Source: Siphonodentalium dalli (lineage: Eukaryota; Mollusca; Scaphopoda; Gadilida; Siphonodentaliidae). Taken from it: a DNA stretch of 64,000 nucleotides. Numbering within the stretch: position 1 is the stretch's first letter; each line of letters starts with the position of its first letter. The position numbers and the translations under genes are program-made. Shown one piece after another: positions 1-11,207 of this stretch. The stretch is from NCBI GenBank assembly GCA_032622095.1, contig CP136064.1, forward strand, positions 186,042,209 through 186,106,208, in the 5' to 3' direction. Below the pieces are notes generated by a model. That model did not search any database and had not been told where the DNA came from. It saw nothing but the letters and a program-made list of their open reading frames with translations.

Positions 1-1096
1 GGCCCTACTTTAGTGCCAAGATAAATATAGGTGCGCACATGTGCAAGCATGCTATCATATTATCGACAAATTCGCTCCAACAGAGGCATCGCCTATGACT
101 GTCTCCATGCATTTGTCTTGGTTGTATTGCTGAGAACGGTCTAATGCCTCGGGGAATAGCTGGCACCGACCCGACATAACTTTTCAACAGACGTCATTAA
201 TTTTGCTGTTATAGGATCGAGCGCCCAATTTATTGTGAAAGCAGACTGGTGGGGAATGACGTCAACATTGCACAATGTCACATGTAGAAGTCGGAGAGTG
301 CCAGTTCATGCAATTTATACAATACATGAACAATCAGCTGAACATAATCTGTCCACTAAGATTGACAATAAAGTTCTCACAAGTGCACCTTTGCTTTACA
401 AACACTGCCTTAGACATCCGGGCATAGCTCGCACAGGTCAGTAAGAAGTTTGTTTATCGATTCATATAAATTGGATTAGCAAACAAGGTCCCAGACATCT
501 TTCATTTTTGTCCAACTTCGCCCCAATTTATTGTGGATGTGGACGAGGAGAGAATGGCGTCAGCCAGTCCGTTTGAATATGGTGGAACCGTGCATACTCT
601 AACTGAATTTTATAATTTATAAAATATTATACAACTGAACACAAATTGTCCATCGAGTTGGTCTGGACCTCTAGGATGCTATAAATAGCATCGATCGCAC
701 TTTGCCGCCATCCTATCTTCAAATGAGATTTCCGGGACTATCGATAATTGAACTCTAACCAGAGGTATCGTCGAGGAGTCTCCTCAATGTCCTCGGTTTT
801 ATTGTTAAAACTATTTAGAGATCCGAGAATGGCCACACCAACCAATCAGAATTAATCGATTATCGATTCATTTCAATCGGATTAACAAACGTCGTCCAAG
901 ACATTGCTGAAATGAGGAATGGCGTCAATCCGTCCGTTTGAATATGGAGGAACAATGCATGGTTTCTCATATATCGAACAGAATAGCTCACACTTGGCAT
1001 TCATTTTGCGAACTAAACAGGACTGGGCGACGTGCAAAACAACTGTATACCACAATACATGTATTAGAACGCACAGCTAAACACCAACTGTTCGCC
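1..1096. other. gene-free stretch with diverged repeat units
   Basis: I see no gene. Two or three diverged copies of a unit of roughly 300-450 bp can be followed. Similar text (CAATTTATTGTG, then a block ending CCGTTTGAATATGG, then ACTGAACACAAATTGTCC-like text) recurs near 230-340, 520-660 and 915-1090. This looks like old dispersed or tandem repeat DNA. Confidence 0.35.
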
Positions 1097-1320
1097 GAGT
1101 GTGGGTGGCTCAGATGGTAAGGCGGGTGGCGCATTAGACCAGCATGAGTCGTCCAGCAATGGGGACGCCGGTTCCAATCCCGATAAGCGTGGATTTGTGA
1201 TATACGCAAACGAAAGGTAACCTGATTTGTGTATCTGTGCAAGTTTGTTAGTTGCTTTCCGGTGGTCGGTTGTTTCTACGTGCAGCGATGAGATTCCTCA
1301 ATGCAATCAACACCGTGCGC
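1097..1320 (+). mobile_element. tRNA-derived SINE
   Basis: A pol III type internal promoter is visible. The A box at 1106-1117 (TGGCTCAGATGG) matches TRGCNNAGYNGG at 11 of 12 positions. The B box at 1170-1180 (GGTTCCAATCC) matches GGTTCGANTCC at 10 of 11. The tRNA-like head is followed by an unrelated body, as in SINEs. No cloverleaf with paired acceptor stem is present, so it is not a tRNA gene. The 3' end is not defined. Confidence 0.55.
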
Positions 1321-1390
1321 GGTTAATACACCATCGTAAAACTGACAACGTGATATGCCTATAAGATAAAACCAATCAGTCGAGCTTGTC

Positions 1391-1465
1391 TTAACCATTC
1401 CATGACTGGAGCTTCCTGAAATTTGCGAAAACCCTGTGCCAATGCATCTATTATATCTGTATAAA
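1391..1465 (+). mobile_element. TTAA MITE fragment (piggyBac-like end)
   Basis: The stretch begins TTAACCATTCCATGACTGGAG and continues to GTGCCAATGCAT. This is a decayed copy of the left end of the element complete at 60669-61130. Other fragments lie near 2490-2531, 25073-25195 and 58786-58865. Only the end is present here. Confidence 0.5.
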
Positions 1466-2429
1466 CGTACAGTTTTATATATAGGTAAGATGTGAATAAA
1501 CATAAACACATTTTTGGCTGTATAACGGGGCTTTTCACGACGTTTGGCCGATCTTCAGGTTAACGCCATTTTTATTATTCTAATTATTTCTATTGTGAAG
1601 TCACTTCCGGGAGGAGGGTTTATGACGTCGCGATAATAGGATAGAGTTTAGTTTCGGACTTAATTTGTTCCGAAATTTTTGTTCCATCTGCAACCGTTTG
1701 AATGTGTTGACTTTCATCACTTTAATTTTGTATGGGGAAAATCCGGAAGGATTCATCCCCATGCACATTCATCCATATGTTCACTTAATAGAATCATCCG
1801 TAATTCGGTTGTCTGATTTGCTGGTGGTGGATCCGTGTTCTTTTGACCAGTAATTTATCTTATATATATATTAATAATTGGTCAAATTACGTCATCTCGA
1901 AAGCACGTATGCTCAGTGTTTCTGATGATCGGCGTATAGATATCTTTAAAAAACAATCAAGCCTATAGCTCGTTTTTGTAACGTTTTGGGTATCATGATG
2001 GGTCGACATTTACACAACATACTTATATATGAACGTCATTTTCATCGGGATGACTGGCATTATGACTGGTATCCCCTGAAATCGAAACAATCCGGAATTA
2101 TTTGCGGCGTGCAACAATACAGAGTTACGTATTAGTTGTGTGTTCGATGCATGCTGTACAGTAAAATAAGGAGAGTTCGTCTCGAATTTAAACGGACATG
2201 ATGCATTGTAACCTCAAAGAATATGTATACGTACACATAATTTGATAGTAGCAGGGTTCATGCTATGCGGAAACATTATTATGGACATTTGTTTGGCCAT
2301 TGTTAGCTCAACTTGAATTTGAGCTATTGCCACGGGTTGTCGTCCGTCGCCCGGGCGTGCGTGCGTCCATCGGTCAACATTTTCCTTTGCCTCACCGCAT
2401 CCCTTATCCGCACATCACTAAATTTCACA
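1466..2429. other. gene-free stretch
   Basis: No coding frame, RNA gene or recognisable element was found. All open frames are short and without family motifs. Confidence 0.4.
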
Positions 2430-2880
2430 TGGATCTTCGGGGTGACGTCTAGATGGGAGCCATCGATCTTTTTCCGAAATTCGTTAATATGGGAGACTCG
2501 CATAATTATGTAAGAGAATGCACTGGCACAAAAAGCGCATGGCCGCCGGCAGACATTTTTGATTTCAAAATTGAATCCATCGACACACCCTGCAGCCCGC
2601 ATTTATAGGATAAATGTTTTGAAAATTTACAGGAATGTTTAGTATCACCTCTAGATGATAGCTGTCAAATTTTTAGCGATTTTCGATAAAAACATGACCG
2701 CCAACAGCCATCTTGAATTTTACTCTTTGCATGACTAAATCATTTGGCACAGCCCAGACCACACCCTTCATCTGATCGCCACCAAGCTTCATATGGATCT
2801 AAACGTGGTTACCAGCAGCCATCTTGGGTTTCAAATTTGAATCAATCGGTACATGCACCCTGCCGCCCACATTTATTGGT
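2430..2880. repeat. two diverged ~265-bp units of a dispersed repeat
   Basis: The block around 2541-2625 recurs at 2806-2885 (CCGCC.GCAG.CAT, TTTGAATC.ATCG, CACCCTGC.GCC, CATTTAT). The block at 2696-2800 (CAGCCATCTTG, TTTTACTCTTTGCATGACTA) recurs at about 62815-62920. This is a dispersed repeat family of unknown type. Confidence 0.5.
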
Positions 2881-3173
2881 GAAATGTTTGAAGTGAAAAT
2901 AATATCATCAACATAATACAACATATTTTTTGGAATTACGAAATCTCTTAAACAACTCTTCCTGTACTGCCTTGCTCCAAACTGTTTTATTACAGTTAGT
3001 ATCGATTCTGTTGGAATAATCGTTCCATAATAATTCGCCAGTATGAGAGAAACTATCATAACCAAAGGGACCCACGCGAGGGACTGTGCATGAGCTTCAA
3101 TTGCCTGATCTTGTATCATATCCGCAGAAGGAGCTAACATTTTTAGAGTTGAATTTAAGTCTATATAGAGCAT
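2799..3173 (-). other. unrecognised 124-codon open frame, possible decayed exon
   Basis: The frame encodes a hydrophobic stretch near residues 34-52 (AWVPLVMIVSLILANYYG) followed by a polar segment with basic residues. The pattern faintly recalls a late transmembrane segment and following loop of sugar-transporter-like MFS proteins, but the diagnostic proline-tryptophan and RxGR-type residues are not intact. The last 25 or so codons run into the dispersed repeat at 2806-2880, so the frame is at best a partial, decayed exon. It may equally be chance. No splice sites could be fixed. Confidence 0.15.
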
Positions 3174-3632
3174 GACTTGGATAAGACGTGTACTATACGC
3201 GTTTGAGCCGAAGACTCACTACTTAGATGTCGGACCAAGACAACTCCAAGTTATATTACTGAGATCGAAGACAACACTAATTTTATTGCAATATGCATCT
3301 AATTTACTGCAACGGCGGATTTGTGGATTCGATCCAAATAAAATTGATTATGTCTTACCAAGGTGCAATGAGAGTCGGTTGTCAATAAGCCACTCACTTA
3401 GTTCTGAAAACTGTTCGCCCAGAGAGCGCCCTACCCCTACCCCCCCCCCCGACATGCTTCCCTGACACAATCAAAGCGGAATCATCAGCATACGGGTAAT
3501 AAAAGCATAAATTTCACTACCGACACCATGCTAAATGGGGGTAACTTGGATCTGAGGATACAATATCTCTATAGAAGATTCAATTCATTGGAATCTTTAG
3601 CTTTAATCTTTCTAAAAGCGATATATAATATA
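3174..3632. other. gene-free stretch
   Basis: Nothing was recognised except a C11 run at 3440-3450. Confidence 0.4.
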
Positions 3633-3870
3633 CTAGCTGGGGTACCCAGCGTTGCTCGGGTAAAGAAGATTAGAGACAACTTGAAGTGTTTGACATGTAC
3701 AGCTGCTCGACGGGTTGCCATTTGAGTGCGAGCATCTTTTAGTCGAACCTGATGTTCGTCGGGGGTCTCATCTGCTAGTGGAGACTTTATCTCTTTACCA
3801 GTTTTAAGGGCTAAATCTAGCGAAGATGATGTCTCGACTAGACATACATATATTTCCATCATCATCATTT
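3633..3870 (-). mobile_element. Helitron 3' end
   Basis: Read on the - strand, the hairpin TACCCGAGCAACGCTGGGTA is followed by CCCCAG, then CTAG, then T. Helitrons end in a short hairpin a few bases before CTRR and insert before a T, so this fits. Upstream (3700-3868, - strand) an open frame contains a charged piece reading ADETPDEHQVRLKDARTQ. This resembles the repetitive Glu/Arg-rich leader found in some invertebrate Helitron proteins (weak inference). The 5' end was not found. A related 3' end lies at 26346-26349. Confidence 0.5.
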
Positions 3871-3902
3871 AATGTCGGAACGAGTCTAAACCGACTCTTA
3901 GT

Positions 3903-4720
3903 TCCCGTAATTACATGTACGATATATACATTTATAGACGTCATAAACATTAGTTTGTGTCTTACATTTCATTAAGTTTTCCATGTTCAATTTAAAAACA
4001 TTTCTCTGGGTTATCGCGCTGTATTGCCTTTAACTGTGATCTCCGTTCGTACAGTATTTCCATTTCATTTCTCGTTAGTTCTTTGTTAAAATATATCTTT
4101 TCTTTCCGTTAACCCCCAGATGTTTCCTGTTGTACTCAATGGCTTCTCTTACCATGCTGTCTCTTGTGGATTTTGTTTTCAGTATAAGTTTTACTGGTCG
4201 AATTTTGTCACATTTATTGCCCAGTCTGTAGAAGGAAACAACTTCTAACTCTGGTTCATATGTAGTCAACTCCTTTATGGTTCGTGATATTGTCTTCCAA
4301 TCCTTTTCCTTTTCTACATGTAAACCAGAATTTTCGGAAACTTCAGGTATATTGCATACTACTATGTTGTTACATCTCGTTGATTCAATTTTGCGAATAT
4401 TCGTTTGCGGCGGTGTTGTCATCATATCTTGTATTGCATTTTCCAGCGTATGTTCAACTATGTTGTATTTCTTTAGTTTCCGTCCTGATGTTAACAATTT
4501 CCTTTTCTTGTTTTTGTTTAAATTCCTTGATAATATTATCGGTTTTTCTTTTGTATGCATCAAGTTGTGTTTACAATTCTCCCTTTCCTAAGGCTAGTTT
4601 GTCTTCACTGTTTATTGAACTTTTCTCGAGCTTTGCGATTGTTGTTTCCATCTTTTGAATTCTGCTGTTCATTTCTGTCATATACGGAAAATTTCTGTCT
4701 CGTCGGAAAATCAATGTCGG
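3903..4720 (-). pseudogene. LINE-C ORF1, C-terminal part (coiled coil plus RNA-binding domain)
   Basis: On the - strand, a heptad-like coiled-coil segment (4700-4580) leads by frame changes into an open frame at 4563-4075. That frame contains CNNIVVCNIPEVSE and YRLGNK..KIRPVKLILKTK, the pattern of the RRM-like domain of LINE ORF1 proteins, which bind the element's own RNA. An in-frame stop at 4075-4077 and a later frameshift interrupt a tail that stays homologous-looking to about 3903. The N-terminal half is the PHD-finger frame at 11208-11699 on the same strand. The two halves are separated by the LINE-A insertion. Confidence 0.65.
4687..4696. repeat. candidate target-site duplication of LINE-A (left copy)
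   Basis: GAAAATTTCT here is repeated exactly at 11229-11238, on the other side of LINE-A. A 10-bp match could arise by chance, but it lies where the LINE-C ORF1 reading is broken on both sides. Confidence 0.45.
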
Positions 4721-4784
4721 TGATTTTTAACTAAATATTTCGGGGGGTCATTGGAGAATTATCGGAGAGGAAAGATAGGATAAG

Positions 4785-5111
4785 ATGGATACAAACGAGG
4801 AATGCTTTATGGTGACGGACGAGCGGGATTACAAACTTGATGTGCAGAAAGTGGAAAAAAAGAAGAATAACGATATGAAGAACGAATATGAGAAAATCGA
4901 AGTAAAAAACAGAGATAAATGTATTACTATTGAACAAGACACTATGAAATTCGAATGTTACCGGAAAGGTGTTACTGCTAAATATTGGGACAGCCGGAAA
5001 TTAATGGAAATATCTGGAGCTGTATGGCGATGTGTTAGCGATACTGGTAAGAATATTGTGGAGGACATTGTCAATGGAAAACAAAATCGAGACGAGTCAC
5101 AATTAATTTAA
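4785..5111 (+). pseudogene. LINE-A ORF1, N-terminal piece
   Basis: This 108-codon frame is rich in Lys, Glu and Asp and starts soon after the presumed 5' end of LINE-A. A further stretch after the stop (5112-5290) still reads as protein-like in two other frames, for example GFGSVVIPGTFNDINDAIDW. It is therefore probably the start of ORF1, broken by frameshifts. I recognise no domain. No Cys/His zinc-finger pattern is visible. Confidence 0.4.
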
Positions 5112-5351
5112 TTAGGACCCAAAAAAAATATTATGCTACAGGGTACAAAGGCCAATATTTCATGGTGGATTCAAAATGTTCTTCCAGCAGTTTATGAGAC
5201 TGGATTCGGCTCTGTAGTTATACCTGGAACATTCAATGATATAAACGATGCCATTGATTGGGAGAAAGTGGACGAAACTGCATGTGAATAAGGATCCCAG
5301 CGGTGCAGATGGAGAGGAAGAGATCACTGATGATAAAGTTATATCTGGAGC

Positions 5352-6884
5352 GTGGTGCAGTGTGATGAGATGAATAAGAAAGAGGTGTTATTTGTGACTC
5401 CTCGGAGGAAGCGTGGTGTGTCCACAGCTCGAAAGGCAAATTCTGGAACATTGAATTTTCTGTCAACCGCATCTATCAAACGGTCAGTGGATGAGATGCA
5501 GCTCATGGTTGAGGAAACTAAACTGGAACAAAATGAAATGAATGACTATGTCCACGAAGCAATCGCGGGTATTTCACGGGAACTGAAAGAGGATATGGAC
5601 AAAAAGACATCCGAAATAACAAGTAAAATACGGAATAGTTTCGAAATTAAAACATCAGAGTTGGAGGATAAAATCGCAAAGTTAGAAAAAGAATGCAAGG
5701 AACTGAAGCGACACAATGGTCGACTTGCTAATCAGGTTTTTTCGTTGAAGAAGTCTATAAAAGGACATGAATGCCCGGTCGCTGATATTGAAGAAACTGC
5801 TACTCCAAATTCGAAACCAGGAAATGTGAAATCTAAGGAATGCATAGAAATCACAGCTGGCGATTGTGATTCAGAGGAACAGATTCTAGACGACAGCGTG
5901 GTCGTCTCAAATAAATTCGACGCCTTATCATTTATAAATTAAAGCTTGCAGTCGATTCCAGGAGAGTGTGACATTGATTATTCTGATGCGAAGCATGAAA
6001 ATGGGACATCGGAATCAGACAATTACAGCCACCAGAAATTTACTAAAACGTCTTCACTCCAAACACCAATTCATCTCATCCTTGGTGATTCTGTTTTAAG
6101 AAAGCTCGATCCAAATAGGATGGCGTTAGTAGGTGAGCGTGCGGAGATAGTGTTCCAACCAGGTCAGAGGATTGCCGGCTTAATGAGATGGCTGGACTAT
6201 GACAATACTGTAAAGTTCAATAATGTACATAAAGACTGTACATATTGGCATCAACAGTTGTCGGTATGGTATTCAGACGTCGAGAGAGGAAATTTCGGAC
6301 TTGATAGGGAAACGTCAAGAAAAATTACCGCAGCAAAGATAAGTTATTCTTCAATATTCCCTACGCTGCATTCGGACCGCATCAATGAATTGGTTCTTGA
6401 AACAAATAACCTTATTCGTGAGGTGTGTCAAAATAATGGGTGTAATTTTATTGACAACTCGCCTGGATTTGTGAATTTGAACACATCTGAGATCTACAGA
6501 GACTTTTATTGGGATAATTGGCACCCTAGTTATTCGGGAGTCAGGGTCTTAGCTAAGAACATTATATATACGAAGAATACACCACAACCAGGACAATTTC
6601 AAAGTAAATTCCAACAAGTTCGTGATAATAGATGGTACAACCGAGAGAACTTCTCACAGAATCAGTACAGAGGAGACGCTCACATCGGGAGAGTTATACA
6701 GGACCAGAGATTTGGAGCAGCTTACGCCGGTCCGCTTAAGCCTCGACAGCCAAGCGTTTCAATTCCCAATGTGACACAGAATAAAAGTGCACGTACTGAC
6801 TCTTCTCTGAGAGATGACTTGAGTGTATTCACCAGTCAACTTATGAAATTTTCAGAAGCAATCAGTAGAACAGTCAATGCTTAG
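5352..6884 (+). pseudogene. LINE-A ORF1: coiled coil plus GDSL/SGNH esterase domain
   Basis: This is one reading frame cut by a single TAA at 5940-5942. The first part (196 codons) holds a long Lys/Glu coiled coil. The second part holds an SGNH hydrolase core: block I LILGDSVLRKL (Ser codon at 6090-6092) and block V DNWHPSYSGVRVLA (Asp and His at 6513-6524). The middle block reads out of frame. VHIGIN, matching the block with the catalytic Gly/Asn, sits at 6238-6255 in another frame, so at least two compensating frameshifts occurred. The tail is rich in Gln, Asn and Arg. CR1-type ORF1 proteins with an esterase are known; the role of the esterase in retrotransposition is unclear. Confidence 0.7.
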
Positions 6885-7038
6885 AAATTGGGATTCAATT
6901 TAGTTCATATTCATGTGTATATATGTTATTTAATGTATGTCATACGGTATATGTTAATGTTGAAACCACACGAACAATTTAAATATCCGATGATCGTTAA
7001 CATGTCTATTGTAAATTCACGAAAAGGAAAATTGCATA

Positions 7039-7541
7039 TTAAAGGCACGTGAGGCCTTAGTTGTCGAAAATATTCATATTTGTTCCAATCACCGTAAACA
7101 GAAAAACATTAAAATGCATACAGTTTCGTTCATATATACCATGACTATCGCGTAAACAGCATTGTTATCATAAATACCTACTATATTTTACCTAAGCAAG
7201 AGACTGATTGTGTTACAGAAGACAGCACAATGCTACTGGCTAATCACACAAAAATGGCATAAACGCTCTTTATTTGTTCCATATCAGGAATTCACCAACA
7301 AAGAACGCTCTTTATGTTTACCATCATAATATAAACAAACACCAGAAAAGTAACTTGTTATGCTTTTGTTTACATAACAATGGTCAAACAAATGACAATA
7401 ACATACTGTTTATGCGATATTTCTTATTTGTATACGGACAAAGTCTGTCTACATTTTGATGTTCTTTCTGTTTGTGGCGGTTTCTGACAGGTGGAAATAT
7501 TTTTACAGGATACCCACCGCCAAGGCCAACCGTACCTTTAA
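7039..7541 (+). mobile_element. TTAA MITE, family T1, copy A
   Basis: Both ends carry TTAA (7039-7042 and 7538-7541). The left end begins TTAAAGGCACGTGAGGCC and the right end is CCACCGCCAAGGCC..GTACCTTTAA. The interior contains two AACGCTCTTTAT motifs. Related copies lie at 21425-21967 and, inverted, at 43404-43919. There is no coding capacity. It lies between ORF1 and ORF2 of LINE-A, so it inserted later than LINE-A. Confidence 0.75.
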
Positions 7542-7631
7542 CTATAGATTTGAGTATTGAAAGACTCCGCTCTATCTCCGATGGCCGCGGAATACTTATA
7601 TTTATATAATACTTATATTTATATAATTCCG

Positions 7632-8513
7632 ATGTTTAAAGTTCTCAATTCAGACACACACAGCGTGTGCTATTCGTCGTGGAATGCACAGGGTCTTGTA
7701 AATAAAGTAACAGATATTGAATTCACTGCCCTTTTAAATCGTTATGACTTTATTACAATAACTGAAACGTGGCACAACGATGCTGCATTGATACAATTGC
7801 CTAACTATAGATGTATAGAACTATGTCGCGATACAGACAAGAATGCAAGAGGCGGCATAGCCTTCTATTGTCGCTTGAAATATGAAAAGTTCATAAAACG
7901 TACTGAATACATTAACGATGTGGCTTTATCAATAGAATTTGATGGTAAGATGTTCAATATTGACGAGAATATTTTATTTATATCCGTTTACATTCCACCA
8001 GAAAATTCTAGTTATTGGAAAACAAACGATAAGAAAGAACTTGTTTTTACTAACATTGAAGAGTATATCGCTAGTTTGGAGCCTAATCAGTTAGTTATTA
8101 TGGGGGGGGGGGGGGGGGGGGGGTGATTTCAACGCACGCACATGTGAACGACCGGACTATATTGCGCAGGACGATGATTCTCATGTCACACTTTCTGAAA
8201 ACTATATTTTAGATACAGTTAGAGATAGGTTGAGCTTAGATAAAAATTGTAATGGTTTTGGAAAGCATCTCCTGTCGATGTGCCAATCGACCGGAATGCG
8301 AATATTGAATGGAATTAAATTTGGTGATTTGCTTGGAAATTTCACGAGTTACCATTACAATGGAACTAGCGTCGTTGGTTACATACTTATTAAAGAGCGC
8401 TATTTGTCTGATATAAGTTATTTTTGTGTCAAATCACCAACAGAATGTTCAGATCATTGCCAGTTGGCAATGCACTTAAATTCAGTAAAAATTGTCCGAC
8501 TAAAAAGCGACTA
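7632..8513 (+). pseudogene. LINE-A ORF2: endonuclease domain
   Basis: This is an APE-like endonuclease, which nicks target DNA to prime reverse transcription. Visible motifs are SSWNAQGL near the start, ITETWHND with the catalytic Glu (7758-7775), GGIAFYCR, SVYIPP, and SDHC (8449-8460). The conserved GDFN motif is split. After ATG at 8100-8102 a run of 22 G (8102-8123) intervenes, then GDFNART resumes at 8122 in another frame. The run adds about 19 bases and shifts the frame. The usual SVVDY-type Asp is Gly (SVVGY, about 8370). The domain is inactive as written. Confidence 0.8.
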
Positions 8514-8530
8514 AAATATAAGTATAACGT

Positions 8531-9585
8531 GTGTTCAACAAAGAAAGTAGCGAAAGGACAAAGCAAGCTGTTTTTCAACCGCACGTGCGAAGTAAACTTA
8601 TGAAGTTCCAAGTGTCTTCGTATGGGCCAGATCCCTCAGATACGGAAATGGCGATTCGAGATTTAAATGAAATAATCCAGTTAATAAATAATGCATCAAC
8701 AAAAGTATTTTCCTTTAATAAACATAGGTGCAGACGGAAACGACTATGGTTTGATAATGAATGCAAAAGTCTTAAAAAAGAAATGAAAAATGTCATTGAG
8801 GAAATGAAAAGAAAACCACATGATAGATCTCTGACATTGAAATTTTTCACACCAAAAAAAGCATATTAACGGGAGACAAAAAGAAAATCTCCCATTTTCC
8901 ACCAAAATATTGTTGACGAGCTATCAAATCTCGAAACCAGTGACCCCTCGAAATATTGGACACTCGTGAATAATATGCGACCGAAGAAGGAAAACTCTAA
9001 TAATTTAGACCCGGATGAAACAATCGATTTTATCGATAAACTGCTATGTCCAAAAATCGAATCAATTGAAAAGCAATTAAAACCGTGAAACAAAGTACCG
9101 TTGTGACAAATTTCAACAATTATTATATAACTAAAGGCGAGATATTAGATAACCTGTATCAACTTAAAAATAACAAAGCTAGTGGACCAGATAACATTTC
9201 AAATGAATTATTAAAATCAGTAATTCCATTTATGTTGGACGAGGTCACAAAATTTTTCAACACAGTTTTACACTCAGGTCATTATCCTGTATGCTGGAGC
9301 GAGTCAACAATCAAAACCCTATATAAAAAGGGCAATAGACATGACCCTAACAATTATAGACCTATTGCTTTAAGTAGTAATTTTGGTAAGTTATTCAACA
9401 AAGTTATAAACACACGAATAAACTCTTATCTTGAAGCAAATGACTTAATTAGTGACAAGCAATTCGGATTTAGGAAAAATCGGAGTACATTTGATAGCGC
9501 TTTTATATTGCGAACTATCGTTAATAGGTATAAAGAAAACAAAATACCTATATATGCAGCTTTTGTTGATTATTCGAAAAATTAA
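8531..9585 (+). pseudogene. LINE-A ORF2: linker and N-terminal half of reverse transcriptase
   Basis: A linker rich in Lys and Arg (8531-8869) passes through a frameshift region (8870-9084) that still reads as protein in another frame (WTLVNNMRPKK, ETIDFIDKLLCPK). The frame from 9085 shows reverse transcriptase motifs: NKASGPDNISNELLK, TLYKKG..DPNNYRPIALSS, FGFRKNRSTFDSAF and the motif A region AAFVDYSKN, where the frame stops at 9583-9585. The order and wording are those of CR1/jockey-clade enzymes. Confidence 0.8.
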
Positions 9586-10554
9586 AGGAATTAATTGTCA
9601 TATATAATTATGACGCGTTATCTTCTCTTTACAAATCAAGCTACTATTCTGTTAAAACAATGGCGGGAATTGGTCCGTCAAGGCTATTCTCTATCCCCTA
9701 CGTTGTTCAAGATTTTCATTGATGATATAGCTAATATTTTTGACGAAACATGAGACCCCGTACACGTTCATGATCATAACCTCAATCATTTGCTTTTCGC
9801 AGACGATCTGGTGATATTATCTGAATCACCGACAGGTTTACAATCGGGAATTAAGAAGTTAGAGCAATACGCGCTTGACAATGGACTATCTGTTAATGTA
9901 AGCAAAACAAAATGTATGATCTTTCGTTCAAGGAAAACAAAACATGGTCCTGTATTTAACATTGATGATATGCCAATAGAAGTAGTGGATGAATATAAAT
10001 ATTTAGGACTAATTTTCACATCTAATGGAAAAATGAAAAAAATACAGGATAATCTGAGCGCAAAAGCATCAAAAGCCATGTTCTTTTTAACAAATTTAAC
10101 AAAATCAACACCGGTGTTACCTATCGCCATTAAATGCAAATTATTTGATAAACCAATTAAGCCTATTTTATTGTATGGATGTGAGATATGGTCCACTGAC
10201 CTTAATTTGCCGTTCAAAGATACCATACCATGTGAACAAACACATCTAAAGTTTTGTAAACGGGCTCTATGTTTGAATAGAAAGGCCTCAAATCACGCTT
10301 CTAGAGCAGAGTTAGGCCGTTTCCCTATCGCGAATGATGCCATTTTACAACTCTTCAGGTACATGCTAAAACTATCAAAAGTAGATGACCATAATATCTT
10401 ATCCGCATGCTACAAAGAATCTCTGAATTGTAAATTACCTTTAACATGGATCACCCAATTGTCGCATTATAACATTGTAATCAATAACGCAGGCCAACTA
10501 TCAAGGCAGCGTGAACAGATGCTGACTAAGACATTGAAATCAGAACACATGTAA
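9586..10554 (+). pseudogene. LINE-A ORF2: C-terminal half of reverse transcriptase
   Basis: The sequence just after motif A is partly deleted. Fragments such as YDALSSLYKSSYYSVKTMAG (9606 on) and RQGYSLSPTLFKIFIDDI (from about 9676, motif B) occur in different frames. An in-frame TGA follows (near 9751). The catalytic motif C, FADD, is intact at 9796-9807. The thumb-like region then stays open to the TAA at 10552-10554, including YKYLGL and ILLYGCEIWS. The segment is too damaged to be active. Confidence 0.8.
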
Positions 10555-11016
10555 GTGTTTCGCAATGATATATTCAATGACGATAGACCGACAGGGAAAA
10601 ATAAACTACGAACCTATATGATATTTAAAGATGAATACAAAATTGAGCCATATGTCATTCACACACGATCACAAATTGCTCGCGAATGTTTTTCTAGATT
10701 GCGCTTGAGCAACCACATATTGGCAATAGAAAAAGGGAGGCATAGACAACCAGTAATACCATTAGAAAATCGGCTGTGTTCCATGAGTGACAAACAATGT
10801 GTCGAATCTGAAATGCATTTTATCATTGAATGTAACGCATACGATGATTTAAGATCTAATTTATTCAGCGAAATTGAGAAACACGATAGTGAATTCAATA
10901 ATTTGAATGATGCAGATAAATTTGCATTGATTATGAGAAATGATAATATTAAATTAATTAACAAGATTTGCAACATAGTCCGGCTATTCTTCCTTCGGCG
11001 GAATAATAAAACTTGA
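10555..11016 (+). pseudogene. LINE-A ORF2: C-terminal Cys/His region
   Basis: This continues ORF2 in the same frame after a stop at 10552-10554. Its 150 or so codons include RLRLSNHILAIEKGRH and a Cys/His cluster, C..SEMHFIIECNAY, like the C-terminal zinc-knuckle-type region of CR1/jockey ORF2 proteins. The frame ends at 11014-11016. Confidence 0.7.
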
Positions 11017-11136
11017 AGAAATTGTTGAGGGAATGTTGATAAGAACTGTGTTTGTTATAATAATATTGTTATGTGTTGCTTATTTATGTATATGATGTTC
11101 ATCAGTATCTTGCAACTGCCCATTGAGGTGTCTTGC

Positions 11137-11160
11137 AATAAATTCTTGTATCTTGTATCA
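11137..11160 (+). promoter_or_regulatory. LINE-A polyadenylation signal and 3' tail
   Basis: AATAAA at 11137-11142 is followed by TTCTTGTATCTTGTATCA. A short TTGTATC-type repeat tail rather than poly(A) is typical of CR1/L2-like elements. Confidence 0.55.
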
Positions 11161-11207
11161 CCGAGGTTTCAAGGCGCTTGACAACATAAATAAATATATC
11201 TTTCCAT

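Noticed and set aside
4277-4658. Two + strand hydrophobic frames
   Set aside because: They are antisense to LINE-C ORF1; Lys/Glu-rich coding gives Phe/Leu-rich shadows.
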